The notes: a model not told the origin generated them from the sequence alone. A DNA stretch of 12,023 bases from JBFHES01 sp041584015 (GCA_041584015.1 JBFHES010000142.1:1-12023), one strand, 5' to 3'; positions 1 to 8,522 are shown, numbered from the stretch's first letter. Made by a program: numbers and translations.

Positions 1-2934
1 ATCATCACCCGGGCAGAAGAAATCAAATTGTGTTAGGCTGGAAATTGCTGGTTCAATAAGCGCCAGGTAAAACGAATCAGTGGCAGAAGTACATCCATCA
101 GCACCAACCGCATACAGATAATAGTACCCTGTATCAAGATAGGCAACATTAGTAATTGTTGGTGTTAATCCAGCATATTGATAACCTTGTTGACTTAACC
201 AATAGGAATTGGTGACAGTGATCGTTGGTGAAATAATTTCAATTTGATAGTCTTCATATTCTCCCCAAGCAAGGCTTTCACATGGTGTTGCTGTTGTGTT
301 TGGAGCGATGCTATCTTTGGCAAGAATCCTCATTTTAGTGAAACCAATAACCGCAGAGGTTGGCACAGTAATTAGAGTATCGAATGTAAATGTATTCTTG
401 TCAACCTCAGAATAAAGCTCACTGGGATCGTCAAAATCACCATCACGGTTCCAATCTATGAAAATTACTATATACTCATCTACTTGAGATGGCAGATAAT
501 CGGTCCAGTTTGTAACCTCGAATTGATAACTATTTCCAATCGTCAATGTTTCAAAAGTGCTTGTCTCATAACAAGAGATTCCATTACCTATACTTGCATT
601 ACTATTTCCGTTAATATCCACATTAGATATGTATTCAAAAGTTGGATCTCCTGTTGTTATACTACAATAATTCGCTGGCTGCTCACATCCGGCAACACAG
701 CTGGTAATTATTTGCCCCGGCAAGGTTATGTCTTCCCCTGCACAAACCGTATCGCCTAAACCCGCATAAACAAATGGTGGAATATTTGAAGGAATTGACA
801 CTGTGCTTTCTGTGGTGCACGCATTATTATCGGTAATGGTAAGCGTATATTCATCGGTGTGCACATTCAATAATAATAGCGACGAGCCTCCGTTCGACCA
901 ACTGTAATTATATGCCGGGGTTCCTCCACTTACAAATGCCGTAGCACCACCATCTGCCAAACCGTCGCAGGTTGGTATTACATTAATAAAATTGATAGCC
1001 AATGGAGTTGGATCAGCAATGCTGATACTCGAAGTATAATTTGCACCTGCATAAGCTGTCAAAATTGAACCACTCATTAGAGCGATACCACTCTGGCAAT
1101 TTGCTGCATATTCATTCGAACATGTAAATGCACCACCAACAGATGAATAGGTGGCCTCCATATCAACAGTTACGGAATCATTTTGACGCCATATTTTCCA
1201 GTTGGTCTCCTCTCCTGTTGAGAATCCTTCCTTAATAGTTGATGTTGATGCGTCGTCTCCCCAGGCAGTTATGGAGGTTATTGCACCATTCCAGGCAATA
1301 TAGCCACCACACTTCAATGTGCCATTATCATTATAAAAGGCGCCAACAACATCACCCACCTGAATTTGGGAGCCATCAATACTTATTGATCCGGGAAGTA
1401 ACAATACAACCTGATTGTTATCGGTTGTTACATAGGACCAATCAAATGGCTGTTGAATTAGTTCGCCACTGTTATCAATAACCGTAACATCATAAGTCCC
1501 ACCCGGCAGGTTGGTTAAGTCCTGAGTAGATGCACCATTCGACCATAAATAAGTATAGGGTGTAACCGCTCCGCTTACTGTTAAGTCAATAGCTCCATTG
1601 CTTTCACCATTGCATAAAACGGATGTAACTGTTTCGGTAACCGTTAATGCGGTTGGTTCTGTTAGGGTAATGGATGTGTTTGCAAAACAATAACCATTGT
1701 TATAGGTATATGTCAGGTTATATAATCCTGCAGTGAGCGATGAAATATCTTCGGTTGTTGCTCCGTTTGACCAGCTGTAAACGGCGGGCAAGGTCGGGTT
1801 TGCAACAAACAGGTTAATATCTCCATTGCTTGCGCCGTTTGGATTTACCTGAAAGCCTGCATAATTAGAAAGCACAGAAGAAAACACCGGAACTGGGGGC
1901 GCGGTTAAATGCACCAAGGTTGCACTATCCACAACTTGCGCTTCAAGAATCTGTATAATACAAGGATCACCACTTACATCGAAAAGCCCATCGGTTAAAG
2001 TCGTTATAAAAGGATTCTCGGCATACGTAGGTATTCCCACATATTCCTTCTGCGTTACAGGGTCGTATATGCGCCAGTGAATTGAATCACCGGGTGTGTA
2101 TCCTGTTGGAACCGTAGTTCCATCATTTTGCCACAAATCAATTTCTAATCCTAGAATGGAATTATCCGTGCTAATGGTATCACTGCACACATAGGTGTTC
2201 TGGTGTTTAAAGAAGGCTCCAACAAACACCTTATGATTCACCAAACTTCCATTTATTATTATCGAGTTCTGAGAAATTCCAACCGGCATGTACGATTGAT
2301 TCTGATTTCTGGTCCAGGATGAAACTGAATCAAACTGAGAATAGCTACCACTTTCTAATGCACAGCTTGATGCATCTGTTATTGTAAAATGATAGTTGGC
2401 TGCACCTAAGCCAGATAGACTGGTGTTTGTTGAACCAGTATTCCAAACTGTACTATAGACACCTGAACCATTGCTTGGTACAATCGTTACCCAGCCATCA
2501 GATTCGCCATTGCAACTGATTCCCCAACCATTGTAATCAGAGGAATCGATAGCCACATTTATGTACGAATCATGATCAACAAAAAAAGTGAAGGTACTTT
2601 CGCTGGCGGTATTGTCAGTTATTGACAATTCGTATACACCTGCTTTTATGCCGCTTATATCCTGGGTGGTTTCTCCCGTAGACCAGAGATAAGCCGTTGG
2701 CGTATTACCACCTGTAATAGTTACATCAATTGATCCGTTAGATCCACCAAAACAGGTAACATTAGTTATTAACTCTGATATAGTAACAAAATTGGGCCAT
2801 GGAGGGGCAGAATTTTTGCCCGAGTTTGGCGGCGATTTTTTTTCGGTAGAAAAAGCTAAAATAGAAGACACAGAAACAACTAATAAAATAGTTGTTAGCC
2901 ATGCAAGTATATCTATCTTCCGTATTTTTCCCAT
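1..2934 (-). CDS. Large SprB-repeat / GEVED-domain surface protein, N-terminal 978 residues (3' end off window)
   Basis: The frame is uninterrupted from an ATG at 2934 to the left edge. A stop (TAG) lies two codons upstream of this ATG, so no longer start is possible. Residues 1-28 are a basic start (GKIRK) followed by a hydrophobic stretch, a Sec signal peptide. SprB-like repeats (C-N-G-x-S-x-G ... Y-x-W-S-x-G ... T-x-D-N/D-L ... G-x-Y-x-x-x-I-T-D) lie at about 58-108, 138-191, 361-413, 438-490 and 653-706. Two copies of another module lie at 207-303 and 499-592. A GEVED-type domain spans about 754-901, with I-D-W-N-R-D-G-D-F-D near W828 and G-E-Y-E-D-Y ending near 896. The visible end resembles a PKD/Ig-like segment. 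SprB-type proteins of Bacteroidota are typically T9SS-exported adhesins or gliding-related surface proteins. T9SS export is an inference here, because the C-terminus is not in the window. Confidence 0.9.
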   Translation of the reverse strand, partial: MGKIRKIDILAWLTTILLVVSVSSILAFSTEKKSPPNSGKNSAPPWPNFVTISELITNVTCFGGSNGSIDVTITGGNTPTAYLWSTGETTQDISGIKAGVYELSITDNTASESTFTFFVDHDSYINVAIDSSDYNGWGISCNGESDGWVTIVPSNGSGVYSTVWNTGSTNTSLSGLGAANYHFTITDASSCALESGSYSQFDSVSSWTRNQNQSYMPVGISQNSIIINGSLVNHKVFVGAFFKHQNTYVCSDTISTDNSILGLEIDLWQNDGTTVPTGYTPGDSIHWRIYDPVTQKEYVGIPTYAENPFITTLTDGLFDVSGDPCIIQILEAQVVDSATLVHLTAPPVPVFSSVLSNYAGFQVNPNGASNGDINLFVANPTLPAVYSWSNGATTEDISSLTAGLYNLTYTYNNGYCFANTSITLTEPTALTVTETVTSVLCNGESNGAIDLTVSGAVTPYTYLWSNGASTQDLTNLPGGTYDVTVIDNSGELIQQPFDWSYVTTDNNQVVLLLPGSISIDGSQIQVGDVVGAFYNDNGTLKCGGYIAWNGAITSITAWGDDASTSTIKEGFSTGEETNWKIWRQNDSVTVDMEATYSSVGGAFTCSNEYAANCQSGIALMSGSILTAYAGANYTSSISIADPTPLAINFINVIPTCDGLADGGATAFVSGGTPAYNYSWSNGGSSLLLLNVHTDEYTLTITDNNACTTESTVSIPSNIPPFVYAGLGDTVCAGEDITLPGQIITSCVAGCEQPANYCSITTGDPTFEYISNVDINGNSNASIGNGISCYETSTFETLTIGNSYQFEVTNWTDYLPSQVDEYIVIFIDWNRDGDFDDPSELYSEVDKNTFTFDTLITVPTSAVIGFTKMRILAKDSIAPNTTATPCESLAWGEYEDYQIEIISPTITVTNSYWLSQQGYQYAGLTPTITNVAYLDTGYYYLYAVGADGCTSATDSFYLALIEPAISSLTQFDFFCPGDD
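1159..1440 (-). repeat. Second copy (B) of duplicated ~95-residue extracellular module
   Basis: Residues 499-592 of the large surface protein. Shared landmarks with copy A, in order: an opening W, a run of hydrophobic residues, I-x-I-x-G-S, V-G-A-F-[FY], a C after the next strand, a central acidic W-containing segment, G-[FY]-[ST]-x-G-[DE], then W-[RK]-I-[YW] and a final Tyr. Copy B reads W-G-D-D in the middle and W-K-I-W near the end. This layout occurs in other Bacteroidota secreted proteins as far as I recall, but I cannot give it a family name. It is probably a beta-sandwich module. Confidence 0.6.
2026..2316 (-). repeat. First copy (A) of duplicated ~95-residue extracellular module
   Basis: Residues 207-303 of the large surface protein. 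It aligns by eye with copy B: W207 at the start, I-I-I-N-G-S, V-G-A-F-F, a Cys, a central segment with L-W-Q-N-D, G-Y-T-P-G-D and W-R-I-Y, then a closing Tyr. The copies are clearly diverged, so the duplication is old. Each copy follows a pair of SprB-like repeats. Confidence 0.55.
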
Positions 2935-3037
2935 TACCTAGTATACTGACTATTCTTAACTTGAATAGTTGCTTTTGGTTCATACAAATAACCAAATTCC
3001 TCAATCTTAAAATTCGGACTTTCCCGTCGGATATTTC

Positions 3038-3070
3038 CAAACCTTAAAATTAATTGTTAATTACAACAAA
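3038..3070 (-). promoter_or_regulatory. Possible promoter for the SprB-like gene
   Basis: Read on the minus strand this is TTTG, 21 bases, AAGGTTTG. It resembles the Bacteroidota sigma-A pattern (TTTG near -33, TAnnTTTG near -7) with one mismatch in the -7 element. It would give a leader of roughly 100 bases before the ATG at 2934. The region is AT-rich, so a chance match is quite possible. Confidence 0.25.
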
Positions 3071-3183
3071 ATCAGCTTCTTAAAATTTTAACGATTAACA
3101 AAGTAATCAACATTTCCCTTACGGAAAAAATAGCGAAAATGTTTTAAGAAAAGTCGATTGAAAAGCACTTTTTTACAGAAGAA

Positions 3184-4371
3184 CTAGTCCACCTGAATTA
3201 CCAAACCCTTAAGATATTCGCTTTCAGGATGATAAATATTTACCGGATGATCTGGCGGCTGAGATAATTGATGTAAAATTTTAACATTTCTTCCTGTATT
3301 GGCAGCGGCTACAAACACTGATTTTCTGAACATTTCTTTGCTCACCACCTGCGAACATGAAAATGTAAAAATAATGCCGCCTGGATTTATCTGCTCAATT
3401 GCCTTAGCATTTAATTTCTTGTAACCTTGCAGCGCATTGTGCACCACGTTTTGGTGCTTTGCAAAAGCGGGAGGATCAAGCACGATCAAATCATACTTTC
3501 CCTTAATATCATCTAAATAACTAAAAGCATCTACAGCAAAAGACTCGTGCCTTGGATCATCGCCAAAATTGGCCTCAATATTTCTATTGGTCATTTCGAT
3601 GGCGGCCTTAGAGCTATCAACGGAATGCACTTGCTTTGCATTTCCACGCATGGCAAATACAGAAAAGCCTCCGGTAAAACCAAACATATTCAGCACATTT
3701 CTATCTTTTGCATAATGTTCCAACAACTTGCGATTCTCTCTTTGGTCAACAAAAAAGCCTGTTTTTTGTCCCTCTACCCAATCGATAAAAAATTTATTGC
3801 CATATTCCAACACTTCACCGCCTGGAGCCTTTCCCCAAACGTATCCATTCTTAGGACTTATATCGGCCTTGAAAGGCAGCGTTTTATCGCTCTTTTCATA
3901 GATCGCTGTTAATTTATCGCCTAAAACTTCCTGTAGAATTTTATAAATAGTTTCCCTTATTCTATACATTCCAACAGCATGCATTTGCACAACACACACA
4001 CCGTTATAAAAGTCAACAATTAAACCGGGCATGTTATCGCCTTCGGCATGAATTAGCCTGAATACATTGGTATCACTGCCTTCATTCAAAAACCCCATAC
4101 GCCTGCGATGATTGCACGCAATAGTAATTCGCTCGGTCCAGAAGGCTTCATTAATTTCAACATCTTTAAAAGTAACCAGCCTTATAGCAATCGATCCAAT
4201 CTGATAATATCCAATTGCCAGAAACTCATCTTTGTTATCGTAAACATCAACAAAATCACCTTCGGCAACTTCACCTTTAATTTTCTTAATTGCACCTGAA
4301 AAAATCCAGGGATGTAAACGTCTTACAGATTGGTCTTTCCCTGATTTTAATATTACTTTTACTAAGCCCAT
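3184..4371 (-). CDS. RlmI-like class I SAM-dependent 23S rRNA (cytosine-C5) methyltransferase
   Basis: The product has 395 residues, matching the usual length of the RlmI (YccW) family, which makes m5C in 23S rRNA in the cytoplasm. Residues 1 to about 75 form the PUA RNA-binding domain (K-S-G-K ... H-P-W-I-F-S-G-A-I ... G-D-F-V-D-V-Y). The SAM-binding motif I is N-M-F-G-F-T-G-G near 228-235, followed by V-D-S-S. D-P-P-A-F starts at D299. S-C-S with C339 fits the catalytic cysteine region of m5C enzymes. The ending D-H-P-V ... P-E-S-E-Y-L-K-G-L is typical of the family. The frame stays open to an ATG at 4437, but I chose 4371 because the PUA domain begins right there, a purine-rich AGAGAGAAA precedes it, and a candidate promoter overlaps the longer version. 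Exact target base is inferred from the family. Confidence 0.9.
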   Translation of the reverse strand: MGLVKVILKSGKDQSVRRLHPWIFSGAIKKIKGEVAEGDFVDVYDNKDEFLAIGYYQIGSIAIRLVTFKDVEINEAFWTERITIACNHRRRMGFLNEGSDTNVFRLIHAEGDNMPGLIVDFYNGVCVVQMHAVGMYRIRETIYKILQEVLGDKLTAIYEKSDKTLPFKADISPKNGYVWGKAPGGEVLEYGNKFFIDWVEGQKTGFFVDQRENRKLLEHYAKDRNVLNMFGFTGGFSVFAMRGNAKQVHSVDSSKAAIEMTNRNIEANFGDDPRHESFAVDAFSYLDDIKGKYDLIVLDPPAFAKHQNVVHNALQGYKKLNAKAIEQINPGGIIFTFSCSQVVSKEMFRKSVFVAAANTGRNVKILHQLSQPPDHPVNIYHPESEYLKGLVIQVD

Positions 4372-4420
4372 TTTCTCTCTTCTAATAAGCTGCAAATGAA
4401 CTGAAAATTGAGAAACGATG

Positions 4421-4451
4421 CAAACCAATTCACACATTGTACAGAATCAAT
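4421..4451 (-). promoter_or_regulatory. Possible promoter for the rRNA methyltransferase gene
   Basis: On the minus strand: ATTG, 19 bases, TTGGTTTG. Each element has one mismatch to the Bacteroidota consensus (TTTG / TAnnTTTG), and the spacing is right. It lies about 50 bases before the ATG at 4371. If it is used, transcription would start downstream of the alternative ATG at 4437, which supports the shorter protein. Confidence 0.3.
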
Positions 4452-4552
4452 TATACATCCCTTTCTACGGCCTGTTAATTGGAAATTATGAAGGCACCTT
4501 TATTGCCTAAGCAAAACCTATTTTTTAACATGTTCAGTGTCTTATTTTGTGT

Positions 4553-4583
4553 TTTGAAATGTTCCAGTTCTTTGCTAGACTTG
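4553..4583 (+). promoter_or_regulatory. Likely Bacteroidota-type promoter of rocD
   Basis: TTTG at 4553-4556, a 19-base spacer, and TAGACTTG at 4576-4583, which differs from TAnnTTTG at one position. Spacing and placement fit a Bacteroidota sigma-A promoter with a leader of roughly 40-45 AT-rich bases before the ATG at 4633. No Shine-Dalgarno-like sequence is seen in that leader, which is common in this phylum. Confidence 0.45.
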
Positions 4584-4632
4584 CAAAAGAAAATAGATAT
4601 ACATAAATGTTTAACTTTTAAATTATTACGCT

Positions 4633-5850
4633 ATGACAATGACAAGTCAAGACTACATTAATAGAGAAGATAAGTTCGGCGCTCATAACTATCACCCACT
4701 CCCAGTTGTATTAGACAGAGGCGAAGGTGTATATGTATGGGATGTTGAAGGCAAGAAATACTTTGATTTTCTATCTGCTTATTCAGCGGTTAATCAAGGT
4801 CACTGTCACCCAAAGATTGTTGGTGCACTTGAGGAACAAGCAAAAAAACTAACACTTACATCAAGAGCATTTTACAGCTCAGTATTAGGTGAATTCGAAG
4901 AGTACATTACCAAGTATTTCGGATACGACAAAGTATTACCAATGAACACAGGTGCTGAGGCAGACGAAACTGCTATCAAGCTTTGCCGTCGTTGGGGATA
5001 TGATGTAAAAGGCATTCCTACCAATGAAGCTAAAATTGTAGTTTGTGAGAACAACTTCCACGGACGTACAACTACCATTATATCTATGTCAACCGACCCT
5101 GATGCACGTGGCGGTTTTGGTCCTTACACACCTGGTTTTGTAATTGTACCATACAATGATATACCTGCTCTTGAGAAAGCATTAGAAGATCCAAACGTAG
5201 CTGGTTTCCTAGTTGAACCTATTCAAGGTGAAGCTGGTGTTTACGTACCAGAAGATGGATACTTAAAAGCTTCTTTTGATTTATGTAAGAAGAAGAACGT
5301 TCTTTTTATTGCTGATGAAGTTCAGACTGGTATTGCACGTACCGGTAAAATGTTAGCAGTTGATCACGAAGGAGTTCGTCCAGATGTACTTATTTTAGGT
5401 AAAGCCGTTTCTGGTGGTGTATTCCCTGTATCAGCGGTACTAGCCGATGACGATATTATGTTGGTTATTAAGCCGGGTGAGCACGGTTCTACTTATGGAG
5501 GAAACCCTCTTGCTTGTAAAGTTGCTGTTGCTGCACTTCAGGTTGTTAAGGATGAAAACCTTGAGGAAAATGCTGAAAACATGGGTAAGATTTTCCGCGA
5601 AGAATTAAGCAGTATTAAATCAGACATGATTGAATTGGTGCGTGGTAAAGGTCTTTTAAACGCAGTAATTATTAAGCCAAAGAATGGTAAAACTGCTTGG
5701 GACGTTTGCGTTGCAATGAAAGAGAATGGTTTAATTGCTAAACCAACTCACGGACACATTATTCGTTTTGCTCCACCATTAACAATCAACGAAACACAAT
5801 TACGCGAAGCAATCGAAGTAATTAAAAATACATTTAAGCAATTCGAATAA
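4633..5850 (+). CDS. rocD: Ornithine aminotransferase (ornithine--oxo-acid transaminase)
   Basis: A 405-residue class III PLP-dependent aminotransferase. It converts L-ornithine and 2-oxoglutarate to glutamate-5-semialdehyde and glutamate in the cytoplasm, linking arginine/ornithine breakdown to proline and glutamate. The N-terminal S-A-Y-S-A-V-N-Q-G-H-C-H-P-K and the following L-T-S-R-A-F-Y ... V-L-P-M-N-T-G segments closely match known eukaryotic and bacterial ornithine aminotransferases, which favours this over acetylornithine or GABA transaminases. F-H-G-R-T lies in the middle, D-E-V-Q-T-G starts at D228 (pyridine-nitrogen contact), and the Schiff-base lysine is K257 in L-G-K-A-V-S-G-G. 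Start: ATG at 4633; a second ATG two codons later (4639) is equally possible. Arginine and glycine codons are mostly CGT and GGT, unlike the neighbouring genes, which suggests high expression. It is the only plus-strand gene here. Confidence 0.96.
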   Translation: MTMTSQDYINREDKFGAHNYHPLPVVLDRGEGVYVWDVEGKKYFDFLSAYSAVNQGHCHPKIVGALEEQAKKLTLTSRAFYSSVLGEFEEYITKYFGYDKVLPMNTGAEADETAIKLCRRWGYDVKGIPTNEAKIVVCENNFHGRTTTIISMSTDPDARGGFGPYTPGFVIVPYNDIPALEKALEDPNVAGFLVEPIQGEAGVYVPEDGYLKASFDLCKKKNVLFIADEVQTGIARTGKMLAVDHEGVRPDVLILGKAVSGGVFPVSAVLADDDIMLVIKPGEHGSTYGGNPLACKVAVAALQVVKDENLEENAENMGKIFREELSSIKSDMIELVRGKGLLNAVIIKPKNGKTAWDVCVAMKENGLIAKPTHGHIIRFAPPLTINETQLREAIEVIKNTFKQFE

Positions 5851-5873
5851 TATTGCTTTATATAGATACAAGA

Positions 5874-5903
5874 AAACCGCTTCAATTACGAAGCGGTTTT
5901 TTT
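5874..5903. terminator. Bidirectional intrinsic terminator between convergent genes
   Basis: A perfect 10-bp stem, AAACCGCTTC (5874-5883) with GAAGCGGTTT (5890-5899), and a 6-base loop. It runs into a T tract to 5903 on the plus strand, 24 bases after the rocD stop. On the minus strand the same hairpin is followed by TTTTCTTG, so it can also end the transcript of the lipoprotein gene that stops at 5939. Confidence 0.9.
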
Positions 5904-5938
5904 ATATTATCCCATGTCTCGCAAGATCTAATGCAAAA

Positions 5939-6376
5939 CTATTCGTATTTATTCACATCATAGATTGTTTTCAGAACTATACCTTCTGATATGCCATGAG
6001 TATCTTCAAGTTTCATTCTGGTTTCATCAACTGGTATATATTTGTAGTTAAAGAATATTAACGACTCAGGGCCATCAAAAAACAAATACAAACTATCCGT
6101 TCCTTTGCGATACCAAATGGAGTTTTTAAAACTGTACGGATAATTCCAATAAACAAGCATAACTGAGTCAGCCTTTAACTGAAACATTCTCCCGTCAGAA
6201 TTTGTCTCGCTTAGCAATGTATCGGTTCCGTCAATTGCTAAAGATTCACTTGATTCTATTCGCCAGGTTCCAAACATTGGATCACTCAAGACATCTTCTT
6301 CCTTCTCCTTTTCGCAGCTACCCAATACCAACAGTAACATTGCGAACAGCACCAAACTGATTTTTTTTCTTTTCAT
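5939..6376 (-). CDS. Small lipocalin-like lipoprotein
   Basis: 145 residues. A basic start (KRKK), a hydrophobic stretch and the lipobox L-G-S-C give lipidation at C21. The next residues are E-K-E-K-E-E-D, an acidic run resembling the Bacteroidota surface lipoprotein export signal, so display on the cell surface is possible. After that come D-P-M-F-G-T-W-R-I-E-S and repeated short beta strands with W, Y and F, the pattern of lipocalin-like domains in this phylum. No catalytic residues can be named and the ligand is unknown. It is the last gene of a probable three-gene transcript, 55 bases behind the S9 peptidase, and is closed by the hairpin at 5874-5903. The lipoprotein call is firm; the lipocalin fold is an inference. 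Confidence 0.82.
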   Translation of the reverse strand: MKRKKISLVLFAMLLLVLGSCEKEKEEDVLSDPMFGTWRIESSESLAIDGTDTLLSETNSDGRMFQLKADSVMLVYWNYPYSFKNSIWYRKGTDSLYLFFDGPESLIFFNYKYIPVDETRMKLEDTHGISEGIVLKTIYDVNKYE

Positions 6377-6431
6377 AGCGTTAAGTTAATGATTCAAAAT
6401 AAGTGTTTACAATTTATTGGCGATGAAGAAA

Positions 6432-8522
6432 TCACTGTACCTCCATCAATTGATATATTAAAAAGTTGTACTTATCCGCTTCTTCTTTCAGGCTACTTCT
6501 GTATGAGCTGCCTGCACCATAATGTCCGGCATCTTCGGCTACCCGAAGCAATATTGGATTCAGCTGTGCGGAACTGCTTTGCATCTTTGCACAGAACTTA
6601 TAGGAATGCAATGGTGGTACGCGGTCATCATTATCTGATGTCATGATAAGCGTGGCGGGATAATTAATGCTTGCATCGATATTATGAAGCGGACTATATG
6701 AAAGCAAATTGAGCAAGCCTAAGGAATCGCTGGAGCTCCCATATTCATCGTGATGCAAATGCCCTATCGTAAATCTATCGAATCGAACCATATCAAACGG
6801 TGCAACAACAGGGATTACAGCCTTGTATAAATCGGGTCTTCTGGTCATGGCAACAGCCACCACCAAACCGCCATTAGATCCACCTGTAATACCAAGTTGA
6901 TTAGCAGAAGTAAAATTATTATTAATTAGATATTCCGATGCTGCGATGAAATCATTAAATGAATTATTCTTTTCAAAGCCTCTACCTGAAAAAGCCCATT
7001 CCTTTCCTTTGTCTCCACCACCACGAATATTGGCATAGGCAAAGACACCACCTTTGTTAAGAAAATGAATTAAGCCGGGCCTAAAACCAGGAGTTGCAAT
7101 GGAACCAAAACCTCCATAAGCTTCAAGCAGCAAAGGATTGGGAGTACTTAGATCGGTGCCCTGTTTATAAATCATGTACAGCGAAACCAAGGTACTGTCA
7201 AAAGAATAATACTCTATAGCTTTTGTTTCATATTTAGTGTGATCAAAGTTTACGATGGTAGCACTCAGTGGGCTCATTTCGTAGGTCTCAACATTTAATT
7301 TATACACAATTTTCGGCTGCGTATAACCTTCGTATGAAAACAGGATTTCCTTATCGCTTTGCTCTCCATTAAAGCCATTCACCGAGAATCCAAAAGGAAG
7401 ATCAATGGCATGTAAAACTTCACCTTGATAGTTGTAAAAGACAATCTGCTGCTTTCTGTTCGACTGATATATATTAATCAGACAATTCTCTAGAATGACC
7501 GTTTCAAGCAGTAATGCCGACGCATACTCAGGAATGAATGACTTCCATACCCGTGGATTTTTGGTGTCTATTTTAATTAGCATCCCGTTGTTCACATCTT
7601 TAAATGTAGTGGCAATAAGTGTATCGCCAATGTTATCTAAAATAGAAATATTGTCGGAGGTATGTAAGCGGGTTATTAGCGGCTTAAGTGAAGGTATTGC
7701 CTCACTAAAATCAGTGTAAAAAATATTAATGCGCGACTTTACTTCGTCAATCTCTTTTATGATTAAGAACCGCTCATCATCGGTGGTTGTGCAGGTAAAT
7801 GTTGCTTCCGGATTCTTCGACCGTTTGAAGATTAATTCATCTTCACTTTGTGCCGTTCCTACTTGATGATAATATATTTCCTGCCCTATAGTTTTGCCTA
7901 AACGCGTTGTGGGATATTTTGAATAATAAAAGCCATTTCCTCGCCAAGCCATCCCTGAGAATTTAACATTTACAAGCCGATCGCTTTTGGTAACAGCATT
8001 TTTCAGATTCACAATTTCTATCTCACCCCAATCGCTGCCGTTTCTGCTGTATTGATAGGCCAATAGTTTTGAATCCTTCGAAACATTATATCCTTTCAGA
8101 TTGATAATATCATTTCTTGAAATAAAGTTAGGATCTACCAGTACAGAATACTCCGCTCTTAGGCCTTGCTTATAAAACAGCGCGGGGACACTAAAATCAT
8201 TGTAATATCCGTGCGTAAAATAATAGTCGCCTATCTTTTGTGGATTTTCACACTTAACAAAAGAGTACTTGTCAATGGCATTGTATGAATTAGCTTTTAG
8301 CGACGCCTTTTTAAGATACTTCCGGCACAATGTATTTTGCATTTCTATCCACTCATTTGTGCCCTCAACAGACTCATCTTCAAACCATCGGTAATCATCT
8401 TCTAAAATAATTGAGAATAAAGTATCGCTCACCGGGGTTTTAAATGTTGCCGGATACGCTAATCTCTGGGCAAAACCAGATAGAGCTAAAAGGAGTATAA
8501 ATACTGTAAATGCTAGTCTCAT
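6432..8522 (-). CDS. Exported S9A-family prolyl oligopeptidase
   Basis: 696 residues. The first 18 (hydrophobic, ending G-F-A before Q19) form a Sec signal peptide, so the enzyme is predicted periplasmic. It lacks a T9SS sorting domain. Residues about 20-70 match the family opening (E-D-D-Y-R-W-F-E-D-E). About 75-420 is the beta-propeller that gates the active site, and about 440-696 is the alpha/beta hydrolase. Catalytic triad: S549 in G-G-S-N-G-G, D632 in D-N-D-D-R-V-P-P (followed by the substrate-binding Arg), and H667 in A-G-H-Y-G-A-G. Y-A-N-I-R-G-G-G-D-K-G-K-E-W is the other S9A hallmark. Length is close to the usual ~700. The family cleaves short peptides, usually after proline; the real substrate is not shown. 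The gene sits between two lipoprotein genes with 55- and 62-base gaps. Confidence 0.95.
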   Translation of the reverse strand: MRLAFTVFILLLALSGFAQRLAYPATFKTPVSDTLFSIILEDDYRWFEDESVEGTNEWIEMQNTLCRKYLKKASLKANSYNAIDKYSFVKCENPQKIGDYYFTHGYYNDFSVPALFYKQGLRAEYSVLVDPNFISRNDIINLKGYNVSKDSKLLAYQYSRNGSDWGEIEIVNLKNAVTKSDRLVNVKFSGMAWRGNGFYYSKYPTTRLGKTIGQEIYYHQVGTAQSEDELIFKRSKNPEATFTCTTTDDERFLIIKEIDEVKSRINIFYTDFSEAIPSLKPLITRLHTSDNISILDNIGDTLIATTFKDVNNGMLIKIDTKNPRVWKSFIPEYASALLLETVILENCLINIYQSNRKQQIVFYNYQGEVLHAIDLPFGFSVNGFNGEQSDKEILFSYEGYTQPKIVYKLNVETYEMSPLSATIVNFDHTKYETKAIEYYSFDSTLVSLYMIYKQGTDLSTPNPLLLEAYGGFGSIATPGFRPGLIHFLNKGGVFAYANIRGGGDKGKEWAFSGRGFEKNNSFNDFIAASEYLINNNFTSANQLGITGGSNGGLVVAVAMTRRPDLYKAVIPVVAPFDMVRFDRFTIGHLHHDEYGSSSDSLGLLNLLSYSPLHNIDASINYPATLIMTSDNDDRVPPLHSYKFCAKMQSSSAQLNPILLRVAEDAGHYGAGSSYRSSLKEEADKYNFLIYQLMEVQ

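Noticed and set aside
484..1481. Two plus-strand frames (484-759 and 1239-1481) opposite the SprB-like gene
   Set aside because: They are antisense shadows of a well-supported repeat protein, with no domain features.
2762..3040. A 92-codon minus-strand frame across the start of the SprB-like gene
   Set aside because: It is out of frame with the clear signal peptide and SprB repeat, has odd composition, and ends within the real gene.
3100..3183. Possible terminator behind the methyltransferase gene
   Set aside because: Only weak AT-only stems (AAAAGT with ACTTTT) are seen, with no GC-rich stem or clear T tract after it.
3547..4299. Plus-strand frames (3547-3912, 4108-4299) opposite the methyltransferase
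   Set aside because: They are antisense to a conserved enzyme whose motifs are all on the other strand.
4479..4661. A 60-codon plus-strand frame overlapping the start of rocD
   Set aside because: It covers the best candidate promoter, overlaps rocD in another frame and has no recognisable features.
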